DNA of 64,000 bases, taken from NCBI GenBank assembly GCA_008828725.1, contig MEHQ01000864.1, forward strand, positions 5,852 through 69,851. The letters are read 5' to 3'. Within the stretch, counting starts at the first letter, position 1, and each line of letters starts with the position of its first letter. Of this stretch, positions 11,101 to 18,975 are shown piece by piece. The stretch is from Saccharina japonica (taxonomy: Eukaryota; Sar; Phaeophyceae; Laminariales; Laminariaceae). Both the position numbers and the translations under genes were made by a program. The notes under the pieces are model-generated. The model had not been told where the DNA came from, searched no databases, and saw only the letters and a list, made by a program, of their open reading frames with translations.

Positions 11101-14100
11101 GGTACACACACACAAAACGGATTGAAATGGGTCGAAACGATGCAGCATCCTTGTTACTTTCATGCAGCCGTCAACTAGATGGCCATCGTCCGAAGCTGAT
11201 CAAGTACACACAACAAACGGATTGAAATGGATTGTAACGACACAGCATCCTTGTTACTTTTATGCAGCCATCAACGAGATGGCCATTGTCCGAAGCTGGT
11301 CAAGTACACACACCAAACGGATTAGAATTGATTGAAACGACGCAGCATCCTTGTTACTTTTATGCAGCCATCAAGGAGATAGATGGCCATCGCCCGAAGC
11401 TGATCAGGCACACATACTCCAAAACGGATTGAAACGCAAGACCCTAGATACATTTAAGCAGGCATAAAAAGTAGTTGGTTCCACTCAAGGACATTAATAA
11501 TATCCCTTTTAAAGTCGCACCAAACGTCCCACACAATTTCCAAGGAATGCGTAAAACGGATTGGAAAAGCAAGACCGGTGTTATTTGTAAGCAGCCAGTA
11601 AAAATAGATGGTTCTAAGGATACTACATAATAGTATGGCTTTTACAGCTGCAAAAAACATCCCACACTAAAACCAAGTAACATGCCCCAGGAACGTGGAT
11701 GCGAGCGACTGAAGAACAGGAAATTTTCAACCCTTCATCAATCTAATTTGTAAGGTGCTTCCACCGCCTTCGCGGTACGTGTCACACCTACTAATCACTA
11801 GTAGGAACATTGTAGAGGAGCTTGCGCTATTGATTGCCAAGGTTCAATTTTGTGCGGGCTGGGTGATGCGATGCGGGATAAATAAGCTCGTCACTGTCAA
11901 CACGGGGCTCACTTATATGCGCAGGCTGAGTCGTACGACACTGGATATAGACCAGGTCCAGCTAGCTAGCTCTTGGTTGTCACGAAGTGTGCGGACTGAA
12001 CGATGCGTGGTGTACAAAATCGATGTGCTGCAACCGTCCGCGGTACAGCTGTGCCAACATACATGCGCGATTCAACACCAAACAGGAACACTGTAAAAGC
12101 AGTACGATATAATCGTAGAAGCACGCAACTTTAGAGTGACAGCATTTCTGCCTATTACCCCTATAATGTATGTACGGTATGAATGTCTGAATACTACTGT
12201 ACCTGGGTGAGGTTCGCCGCATCCCACAGCTGTACCGTGCAGTGGTTGGTACCCACAGCCAGCAGGCTCCCACCATCTCTCTCCATCCACTCCACACTGA
12301 ACGCCGTACACACGCCCACGCACGCAGGAAGCAGCACGGCATAGTTGGCATGGGGAAAGGAGGGGCGAGGGAAGAGGAGGGGAGGGGAGGGGAGGGGAGA
12401 GGAGGGGAGGGGAGGAGAAGGGAAGAAGTTAGTATGGCGATGACCCCAGGGGGCAAACGCCCTCGGAAAAATGAAAATCCCTCCCTTCCCGCGGATCCGC
12501 ACGCTTCCCGGGGAGCGAGCGACCCGTCCCCTGGAGGGCTCCTTCCCACCACCCGCGCTCGCCAAGTTGGGCATTGGCGGCGATTATTTCGACGTGGGCA
12601 CCGAGGGCTGCTGTGTGGGGCGGGTGTGGCGCTGGCGTGCGTGCGCCCGCGGGCGGTTGGGTGGCGCTCGGTGGGGCCCGGTCTTCCGCGGGGCATACTG
12701 AAACCGGCATACTCGTGAAGGTCCGTTTGGACATCACCGTCATCATCACTACCGAGCGGTATTCATTCACAGGACAGTGACATTACTACAGTAGACATGT
12801 CGTGATATTGCGCGTTATGCAGGCAGGGTGTGGTAGTTTACCTGGTGACGAAGTCGTTCTCTTCGGGAAGCGTAAGAAGGTGGTCGATCGACCCCGTCGC
12901 AGCATTCCAGAGGTAAACAGCCTGGCCTAGAGCAACAGCCAGCACCTGCATCACCAACATCACGCGTCGTTTAGTTATGATACAACTTACACGCGACACG
13001 AGGACTGTATAGAGAGCACCCGTACATCGCCGACACAACACCAACACACGCGAGCAAGCGAGGCGCAACAAACAAACGAACATAAACAATGGCGGCGACG
13101 TCATTGCCGACAGAATACACCACAAGCAACATGCAAGCACACCATCGAACTCCATAAAAACTCCCGACACTGGTGACACCTTCTACGAAAACGATCGCGA
13201 CAGCAAACGCATGCCAAAAAAAATAGCGCACGTGAAAAGCGCGTTTCAGGGCCAAAAGCCCTTGTACCCCTTTCGGTACTTTTTTTTTTTTTTTTTGTAC
13301 TAAATAACCTCAGCCTCACTCTAATGTCAAGTGTTTTTTTTTTTTTTTTTAACCCCACAACGGGAGTGCAGTCTCACTTTAACCCCTTAAGAACTGGTCC
13401 CACATATTTGGGGACAAACTACTTGGAATTAGTGTGGGATATATGTTTCAGTTCTGAATGGGTTAAGGGCTGAAGGGGGTTACGGCATCGAAAAGAGACG
13501 ATAGGGGCGGTGCCGTGGCGGAGGCGTTCTTGGTGAGGCGGTCACGGCACAGACGCCTACCAAGACAGAAGTGGACGCTCTAACACACAGAGGGCTCGAC
13601 ACAGACGCCTACCAAGGCAGAAGAGGGCACTGGAACTCACAAAGGGCTGCATAGACCTCGGCCCAGCTTTATCAAAATGGTTGAAAGAAAGATAAGTTGA
13701 AACTCTAACCCTAATACAAACCGTAACCCCGACTGCCTCAGAAATTTCCCAGAATATTCCTTCCAGGTTAGGGGTTCGAACTATTAATACAAATATTTGA
13801 GCTATATTAAAAACGAGCGGTTCATTTTCCCCCTCCGCCGCCCGCGAATTTCACATAGGAAATTTCCTGAAACCTGAAACCATTCTCTACATCTGTAATC
13901 CGACACCCAGTACCAAGAGAATATACTCGAGTGCCTGAAAGGGACTCGGTGTAACCTTTCTTACTAGTCTAGTAATAGGGACATTCCTTCAAAATCTGGA
14001 ATACACGTGTACGAGCAAATACGAGTTTCTATTTCATTTAGAAGGCACCAAAAATAGGGACCCCTTCCGAGCTGGCTCAAACCAGATTCTACTAGATATT

Positions 14101-17100
14101 AAAGGGATGCTACCTACGACCGCCGAAAAACTTTCATTCCGCAAAAATGCACCCAACTAAATTATACTTACCACTATTATGCTGCGCGAGTTCCTGGCGA
14201 CAGCTTTACTGCTGTACCAATACTATTTTAATCCGACCTCCAGGGTTAGCGTTATTTCTCACGTTGTTGTGTCCCCAGGAGATGAGGTTGAGGTAGTAGT
14301 CGTCCACCAGGTCGGGCGCGTCCAGGATGCGCAGCGGGGCGGAGGGGATGCTCCTGCCCACCGAGGCTCGGGCGATAGACGAGTTGCTCATCGTGTGTAG
14401 TACCTGCGGGGCATCGGTACAACAGAGAGGCAACAGGAGACGCTGCTCGGATATACGACCATTACAGACCACTACTCGTACGGGGCTGCACACCGCTCAT
14501 ACGCCCTAACATTCGACCATGACGGACTTTGCATTGCTCATTTACGCTACAGGTATACTTAAGCATATGGTACATATATAACGGGATGTACATCCTGCAT
14601 GAGGACATATAAAACCCGTAAGTGCGCGCGATCGAAGTATCACACTCAGCCTGCAAAGATGCTTGCAAAGATAAGTTTCGACGAAATCCTCGATCTCACA
14701 GCTGTTGTTTTTCAATTTTATAAATATAGAGTCAGATAGGACCGACGTACGGCGTAAAAACGACCAGAAACAGCAGTAAAGCCATCGACCAAAATTCTGA
14801 AACTCAGTGGAAACGAGGTTGCAGAACCCAGAAATATGATGAATACGAGGTACGCGTGACAACTACGACTATATAACGGGTTGTGTTTTTGTGTGCTACC
14901 TGGTACAGTGTCAATAGTATCCTTAACCCCTTAACCCTTTTAGGACTGCAGCCCCGTTTTGGGGACAATCCACTCTAATTCTAAGTGATTTGTCCCCAAA
15001 ACGGGACTCCAGTCCTATAAGGGTTAAGAACTGGTCCCACGAATTTGGGGACAAACTACTTGGAATTAGTGTGGGATATCGTTTTCAGTTCTGAATGGGT
15101 TGACGTTCAGAGTACTGCTGTACTTCCAAGAGCTGCCAGAACAAAAATGAGAGAGGATCGAACCCCACAATGCAACAAATGGGAGCACGGTGCCACCATC
15201 GAACGGTTCAATGTGCTGGCGCTATCTGTCTTTAGAGGGCACATCGATGCCAAGATAGTTATACCAAGTATTAAATAGTCTTGTGTGTCCAAGACGTGGG
15301 TCCAGTGGTAACTACGGATACAAATGTCATACTCGTACGGTATTAACATTAGCATTTAAGGATTCCTTCTGGTTTTATTAATAGCATGTTTTTCAGTCAT
15401 CGTAATGCTTGTTTGGCTTGTATTACTGTGCTTTCGTACTCGGTATCGTACGTTGGTACCTATCTACCCCATGTTCTGACGCTTGCCTTGATTACAGTAC
15501 AGGATACCTACGTAATAAGAACAGGAAACCTGGTCCAGGCTTGATTTCTTACTTGAGAGAGGGTGCTTTCTACACTAATTTCAGTATAACGACAACCGAA
15601 TTTCTTATTTTCCTCCAAGTCTCAGCATGTCTTTCTTATTAGCCTGTTTCTTATTAGGTATCCTGTACCGTATTCAGCTATCATCGTGGCTTTCTTCGTC
15701 TCCAGTCAGTCTTGTGACCACAGGATTTGCACCTCTCTAGAATGAAGAATCAAGGCGGACACCGAAAACTGGGTGTACTGATGGGGCAAAAAAACGGCTT
15801 AAAACAATGTGAAGATAGCACACACACATTATGACGGCTGAAAAAAAACATATGCCACATAAGAGACAGCTGGTTGACCCCTTAACTGACCATCCCTACA
15901 CTGAAACTAGTACATTCAGCCCAAATGGACCTGGACGCAACAGACCGTTCTCCTACTGTACAGGACACCTAATAAGAAACAGGAAATCTGGTCCAGGCTG
16001 GATTTGTTATTCAAGACAGGGTGCTTTCTACACTAATTTCAAGATAAAGACTCTCCAATTTATTATTTTCCTCTAAATCTCTGCCTGGCTTTCTTATTAG
16101 CCTGTTTCTTATTATAATAGGTGTCCTGTACTACTGTACTGTAGTATAGCATTTTTGCTATAAAAAAAAGGGGCCCATTGCTCACCTTGAGGACGTTCGA
16201 GTAACGGTCTTGGGGAGGCGGGGTGCGCTCAGTGAAAGACAGCATGCGCGGGCTGCCACCCTTGCAGCCACCCCCGCGCTCGCTCTTAGGGTTGGCGCCG
16301 GACATGGGGTTGAGGAGGGTGTTCCTAAGAGCTTGCTGGAACTCTCGGCGAAGGGGAGCGGGGGCATCTGAGCCGGCCACCGGTTCGTTCTCGATGTTGC
16401 TGTTGTTGAGCAGCATGTGATTGCAGAGGTCCAAGTTCATCGACTGACGGTTCGGGATGAAACGGTCGTTCTATCACAGTAACAGGGAGGGAATTGCGAC
16501 AACGACGGAACAAACAGAGAGGAAGGGAGGGACAACGAGAGGGAGAAAGTCAGAAAGGGGGAGAGAGTTACAGTATATAGAGAGGACAGAGAGGAGATAT
16601 ACTCGTGAGAGATAATAGGATTAGAGAGAAAAAGACCCGATACAAATATAGGAAACGAGAGACAGACCCTAGAGAAGTACGAGTAGCGAGAGAGAGTACG
16701 TGAGAGAGAGAAAGAGAGAGAGGAAATAATAGTTATGGGATCAGGTCAGGCGACCGGAGCGCCTGGTACAAGTACATACCAGGTATTCACCACCTGTCTA
16801 AACCAAGTACCGCCGTTGCTACCATACCTACTGCTGTACCATACCTGGTATGGTATGGCGTGATAAAGCAGCCCATACCTGGTATTTAAGATATCAAGCA
16901 CAGCCTCTGCACGCGTACAGAACGCTAACGTCAACGTTCCTCCAAGAAAGCCTTTAAAAAGCCTATACTACGAGTACTGCTGTTCACGTTTGAACAGGCC
17001 GTTCACTTACCTCGCCGTTCTTGAGTGGTGATGCGGGCGTTCGGGATATCTTGCGCATGCTCGAGGGCGTCCCGGGTTCGCGGTTGGCCCGGGAGGATGT

Positions 17101-18448
17101 CTGTCGTGGGGTAGATGGCATGGACGGCGTCGCCAGGTCTGCGGGCCGAACGAAGCGGGTGCGGTGTTGAGGCACAGGTATAAACATATGCAATCGTACG
17201 TTGTACCCAGGGCATACATGAACGAAGTACCACCAGGGCAAGAAGCAGCAGAACGCTTATGTACCTAGCAGGTATACCGGGCACGAAGCTACGAGTACGA
17301 GCCTTCGTACAAGCTATCATATATACGTACCCGTACGCACGAGGTGTACGTAAACGTTACGTGTGAGTGTGTGAGCAGAGCAGGCATGCCTGGGCATGCG
17401 GAAAATATGTACGGTACGAAGCGTATTTTGGTGCAGCAGAAACTACCGACTGCGTCGCGATGCATAGAGCAGTAGACTACAGCCAGTAGTAGACGCTGCT
17501 GCTGTAATCGTGGCGTGTTCGCTGGCAACTGGTAGCTCGTGGCTTGCAAATCGTACCGGTGTGTCAGGGGTACAACGCAATTCGAACGAAAGAAGATACG
17601 GAGGACAGGGCAGGGCGCACGTTCCATTATCAGAATCAGAAGAAGCTCTGCGGGATCGTTGTGACACCCTCGCAATCAATCGCTTATCACAATGCACCGC
17701 AAATGGCTGTACGGAGACAGAAATCGCATCGGCTATGGAAGCCTTGCCCCACTACCACCACTCCGTTTAGACAGCACGACCACCATATGATACAGCTTGC
17801 GGTACTGTTACTGCTGTCCCAGGCACCTACCTGGAAAGAGCACATTGCTGCCTATGCCAGCAAGAAGGGCTGAAGGGGACGGCGCGGAGCCCTGGCGCTG
17901 CGGCGTGGAAAACCCAAGCCCAGTCTTGGTACCAGAGCGCGAAGTGGGCGTGTAGGGCGACTTTGCCGTCCGCCTGCGCTTCGGCACGCAAGCCTTAGGA
18001 CGGGACATCATCATCTCGAGATCGTTCATGCTGACTTTAGGCGGAATTATCGTATCGTCGTCTCGGGCTTGATTGATCTCCGTGATCGGTGACACCTGGT
18101 ATGTTTACGCAGAGGGGAGGGCAGCGCACAAAAACTTTCGAGCTTGCTTTTCGAGGTGAAGCGAGCAGCTACCACGTTTCCAAGACGCCGATAGATTGCG
18201 AAGTTCAGCACCACTTATGCAAGCAAAGTAGCGGGGCGTACCTTGTATTAATAGTTGTTTCGCTCGAGCACTTGTAGCAGTGGGCGTGCGGAGCGTTCTG
18301 AGGCTTTCGCGCCAGAAAAGGCCCAACGGTACGGAAGGACGTACGTGACGCAAAATCAACACGCCAATCATTGTTATGGAAACCCTCAGCAAATATGGTT
18401 CGTACTTACTCGATCCCACTCGTCGTCCAGGTCCAGACTCCTGGCGGA
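4957..18448 (-). CDS. CDC20: CDC20/Fizzy, APC/C co-activator (12 exons, N-terminus incomplete)
   Basis: WD40 co-activator of the anaphase-promoting complex; it recruits mitotic substrates such as cyclin B and securin for ubiquitination. Exons in transcript order: 18410-18448, 17831-18095, 17011-17138, 16186-16470, 14263-14403, 12842-12945, 12203-12296, 10941-11093, 8859-9101, 7647-7700, 6045-6175, 4957-5128. All introns are GT-AG and phases agree; total 1809 nt, i.e. 602 codons plus TAG. Seen: an N-terminus rich in S/T-P sites, C-box DRFIPNR, a hydrophobic RMLSF segment where CDC20 binds Mad2/MCC, then the propeller with family signatures [43 protein letters not shown] and [14 protein letters not shown] and NVLAVALG favour CDC20 over Cdh1/FZR. 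The tail ends in Leu-Arg where the family usually has Ile-Arg. The initiator Met is unresolved: the first listed exon has no in-frame ATG. Confidence 0.93.
5129..5465 (-). repeat. Tandem repeat (about 105 bp x 3.3) starting at a CDC20 3' splice site
   Basis: Units share GCAACCAAACTGGTTACTTA and TTTACATGTATTTC blocks. The first, most diverged unit begins at the acceptor of the terminal CDC20 exon, and later units carry acceptor-like GCGCAG at the same place. Confidence 0.75.
6045..6175 (-). CDS. CDC20: CDC20 exon: WD40 blade 6
   Basis: [20 protein letters not shown] followed by [12 protein letters not shown] and GHTSR. Acceptor TTTTAG, donor GTAACGTAA; phase 0 in, phase 2 out. The last 15 nt are nearly repeated at the 3' end of the following intron. 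Confidence 0.95.
7647..7700 (-). CDS. CDC20: CDC20 exon: short exon with FWNT...SVDTGSQ
   Basis: 18 codons, [18 protein letters not shown], a near-invariant CDC20 block. Acceptor CTGGCAG, donor GTGAGCGG; phase 0. It is preceded in the transcript by a roughly 240-nt CT-rich tract. Confidence 0.95.
7706..7950 (-). repeat. Long CT-rich tract upstream of a CDC20 3' splice site
   Basis: GAGACAGAGAGA-type sequence on the plus strand, so CT-rich in the CDC20 transcript, ending 5 nt before the acceptor of the 54-nt exon. Confidence 0.9.
8565..8858 (-). repeat. Degenerate tandem repeat of a CDC20 5' splice site
   Basis: On the minus strand the exon ends CCATCAAG/GTAGGAAGGAA. Copies of ATCAAG/GTAGGAGGAA or close variants recur at about 8790 and 8655, each followed by TTGAGGGGAG and GATAGGAAAC. 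Confidence 0.8.
8859..9101 (-). CDS. CDC20: CDC20 exon: WD40 blades 4-5
   Basis: 81 codons, the largest propeller exon. [20 protein letters not shown], then a roughly 25-residue loop, then [12 protein letters not shown] and [14 protein letters not shown]. This is the degron-facing side of the propeller in CDC20. Acceptor CACTCAG, donor GTAGGAAGG; phase 0. Donor copies recur in the downstream intron. Confidence 0.96.
9531..9638. mobile_element. MITE family A
   Basis: 108 bp, ATTACGTGGGACCATAGTAA to TTACTAGGGTCCCCCGTAAT, TIRs of about 28 bp. Flanks extend the palindrome by CT/AG, consistent with a TA target. Confidence 0.88.
10684..10771. mobile_element. MITE family B (TTAA type)
   Basis: About 88 bp, starting TTAACCCCTTATGAACTGGT and ending CAGTTCTGAATGGGTT. 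Terminal inverted repeats of about 18 bp and TTAA ends suggest a piggyBac-mobilised non-autonomous element. Confidence 0.8.
10941..11093 (-). CDS. CDC20: CDC20 exon: WD40 blade 3
   Basis: 51 codons. [24 protein letters not shown] and [13 protein letters not shown] match family blade 3, ending GHDQE before VCGLKW in the next exon. Acceptor GATCAG, donor GTGGGACAG; phase 0. The acceptor region is repeated in tandem in the upstream intron. Confidence 0.95.
11094..11450 (-). repeat. Tandem repeat (about 100 bp x 3.5) of a CDC20 3' splice-site region
   Basis: Plus-strand units read GATGGCCATCGTCCGAAGCT then GATCAAGTACACA then AACGGATTGAAATGG. The real junction, CATCGTTCGCAGCTGATCAG, is one diverged member of the series. 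Confidence 0.85.
12203..12296 (-). CDS. CDC20: CDC20 exon: WD40 blade 2
   Basis: Codes [19 protein letters not shown] and [11 protein letters not shown], matching the SV.W...G..LAVG....VQLWD pattern of the family. Acceptor GTTCAG, donor GTACAGTAG; phase 2 in, phase 0 out. Confidence 0.95.
12842..12945 (-). CDS. CDC20: CDC20 exon: WD40 blade 1
   Basis: Codes [19 protein letters not shown] followed by an acidic loop ending EENDFVT. The VYLW strand is the WD signature of the first blade. Acceptor GATGCAG, donor GTAAACTAC; phase 0 in, phase 2 out. Confidence 0.95.
12946..14262 (-). other. CDC20 intron
   Basis: Holds the B-in-C nested MITE (about 13320-13480) and a short direct repeat CACAGACGCCTACCAAG (13539 and 13598). 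The rest is anonymous. Confidence 0.7.
13379..13466. mobile_element. MITE family B with intact TTAA duplication
   Basis: Bounded by TTAA on both sides (13379-13382 and 13463-13466), inserted in a family C/D element. The same junction is uninterrupted at 4870-4873 (CACCTTAAGGGCTC), which serves as the empty site. Confidence 0.85.
14263..14403 (-). CDS. CDC20: CDC20 exon: entry into the WD40 propeller
   Basis: 47 codons. Contains [16 protein letters not shown] and [10 protein letters not shown], the conserved lead-in of CDC20/Cdh1 propellers. Acceptor CCCGCAG, donor GTGAGAAAT; phase 0 on both sides. Confidence 0.95.
14923..15102. mobile_element. MITE family B interrupted by a nested element
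   Basis: Ends match other B copies. The middle is split at its own internal TTAA (CCCCTTAAGAACTGG) by the 14931-15027 insertion. Confidence 0.85.
14931..15027. mobile_element. MITE family D nested in family B
   Basis: TTAACCCTTTTAGGACTGCA at the left and the complement (TCCTATAAGGGTTAA) at the right; the inner parts CCCGTTTTGGGGACAA and TTTGTCCCCAAAACGGG also pair, giving TIRs of about 35 bp. Flanked by TTAA. Confidence 0.88.
15499..15666. mobile_element. MITE family H, copy 1
   Basis: 168 bp. ACAGGATACCTACGTAATAA at the left, CCTGTTTCTTATTAGGTATC at the right, inverted repeats of about 25 bp; lies in a CDC20 intron. Confidence 0.88.
15960..16129. mobile_element. MITE family H, copy 2
   Basis: 170 bp, ACAGGACACCTAATAAGAAA to TTTCTTATTATAATAGGTGT. 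Inner block GGTGCTTTCTACACTAATTT shared with copy 1, 290 bp away in the same intron. Confidence 0.9.
16186..16470 (-). CDS. CDC20: CDC20 exon: C-box and Mad2-binding region
   Basis: The first residues are [15 protein letters not shown], a canonical C-box that docks on the APC/C (APC8 side). Near the end, [12 protein letters not shown] lies where CDC20 has its KILxF-like Mad2-interacting motif. Acceptor GTGATAG, donor GTGAGCAAT; phase 0 on both sides. On the transcribed strand it is preceded by a long CT-rich tract. Confidence 0.95.
16490..16735 (-). repeat. Long CT-rich tract upstream of the C-box exon
   Basis: Plus strand is GAGAGAG/GGGAGG-rich; in the transcript it is a pyrimidine tract beginning about 20 nt upstream of the acceptor. 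Confidence 0.85.
17011..17138 (-). CDS. CDC20: CDC20 exon: Ser/Thr-Pro-rich linker
   Basis: Acceptor CCCGCAG, donor GTAAGTGAAC; phase 1 in, phase 0 out. The segment contains [17 protein letters not shown] and SRTPASP, i.e. four to five S/T-P sites in 42 residues directly before the C-box exon. Confidence 0.85.
17831..18095 (-). CDS. CDC20: CDC20 exon: disordered basic N-terminal region
   Basis: Acceptor ACCAG and donor GTAGGTGC; phase 0 in, phase 1 out. The segment is polar, with a basic patch [10 protein letters not shown] (possible nuclear localisation signal) and several CDK-type sites ([17 protein letters not shown]). CDC20 N-termini are phosphorylated by CDK1, which lowers APC/C binding, so these sites fit the family. 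Confidence 0.8.
18410..18448 (-). CDS. CDC20: CDC20 candidate exon 1 of those resolved (acidic segment)
   Basis: Codes [13 protein letters not shown]. It is bounded by an acceptor ending GTCGCAG and a strong donor GTAAGTACG, and both ends are phase 0, matching the next exon. No family motif supports it, so it rests on splice sites, phase and position. The reading frame stays open upstream to about 18535 without a Met, so the start codon must be on another exon. Confidence 0.5.
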
Positions 18449-18661
18449 CTGCGACAGCGACACCGTTTGTACGTGCCAGGTCAGCGACTTACCCGCGTTC
18501 TGACCAATTGACGCAAGGTTTTTCACGACGAGTGTAGTCTACGCCAGCATTTTGGCAGTGAAGATTTGAAGATTCGATTGCGTTTTCTCTAGCAACTGCT
18601 GGAACCAACCCCGGGGCCGCCAGCCAGCGAAGCTCGCCTCAAGTGTCACAAGCAAGCGTTC
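18449..18661. promoter_or_regulatory. Probable shared 5' region of two divergent genes
   Basis: Only about 210 bp separate the first resolved CDC20 exon (minus) from the kinase ATG (plus). No TATA box or clear motif is visible. If either gene has further upstream exons, the two genes overlap on opposite strands here. Confidence 0.4.
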
Positions 18662-18975
18662 ATGGAGGATCGCAGAGGGCCTGGCGATGCGAACGATGAC
18701 GATATATATATGGGCCTGGCTTCTCACGATGAAGGCGGGGTCGATATCAGTGAGTGGCAGCAGGAGCTGGGATGCGAGCATGTTATCCCTCTGAAGGCAT
18801 CTCCAGAGCAGTCTCCTGTCTGTGAGCAGCGATCGCTTGCACTCTCTCCTGTGGGCGGGGCAAGGCCAGACTCGGCCCGAGGCGGCGGCGACGGGCGGTC
18901 TGTGACCCCGAAGAAGGTCTACTCCCGCCTGTCGAAGACCAACGCCTACATCGGCTTCTTCCACTACGCTCCTAG
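18662..18975 (+). CDS. Kinase gene exon 1 (acidic N-terminus)
   Basis: From ATG 18662 to donor CCTAG/GTGAGTACC, phase 2 out. Acidic start, then [20 protein letters not shown]. The frame is open back to 18591, where TTTCTCTAG would be a good acceptor, so this may be an internal exon (18590-18975) with the true start further upstream. An ORF on the opposite strand here has no family support. Confidence 0.7.

Noticed and set aside
4957..18448. Assignment as Cdh1/FZR (CCS52) instead of CDC20
   Set aside because: DDYYLNL, NVLAVALG, the RMLSF segment and SVDTGSQ fit CDC20 better. The C-box DRFIPNR alone does not decide it.
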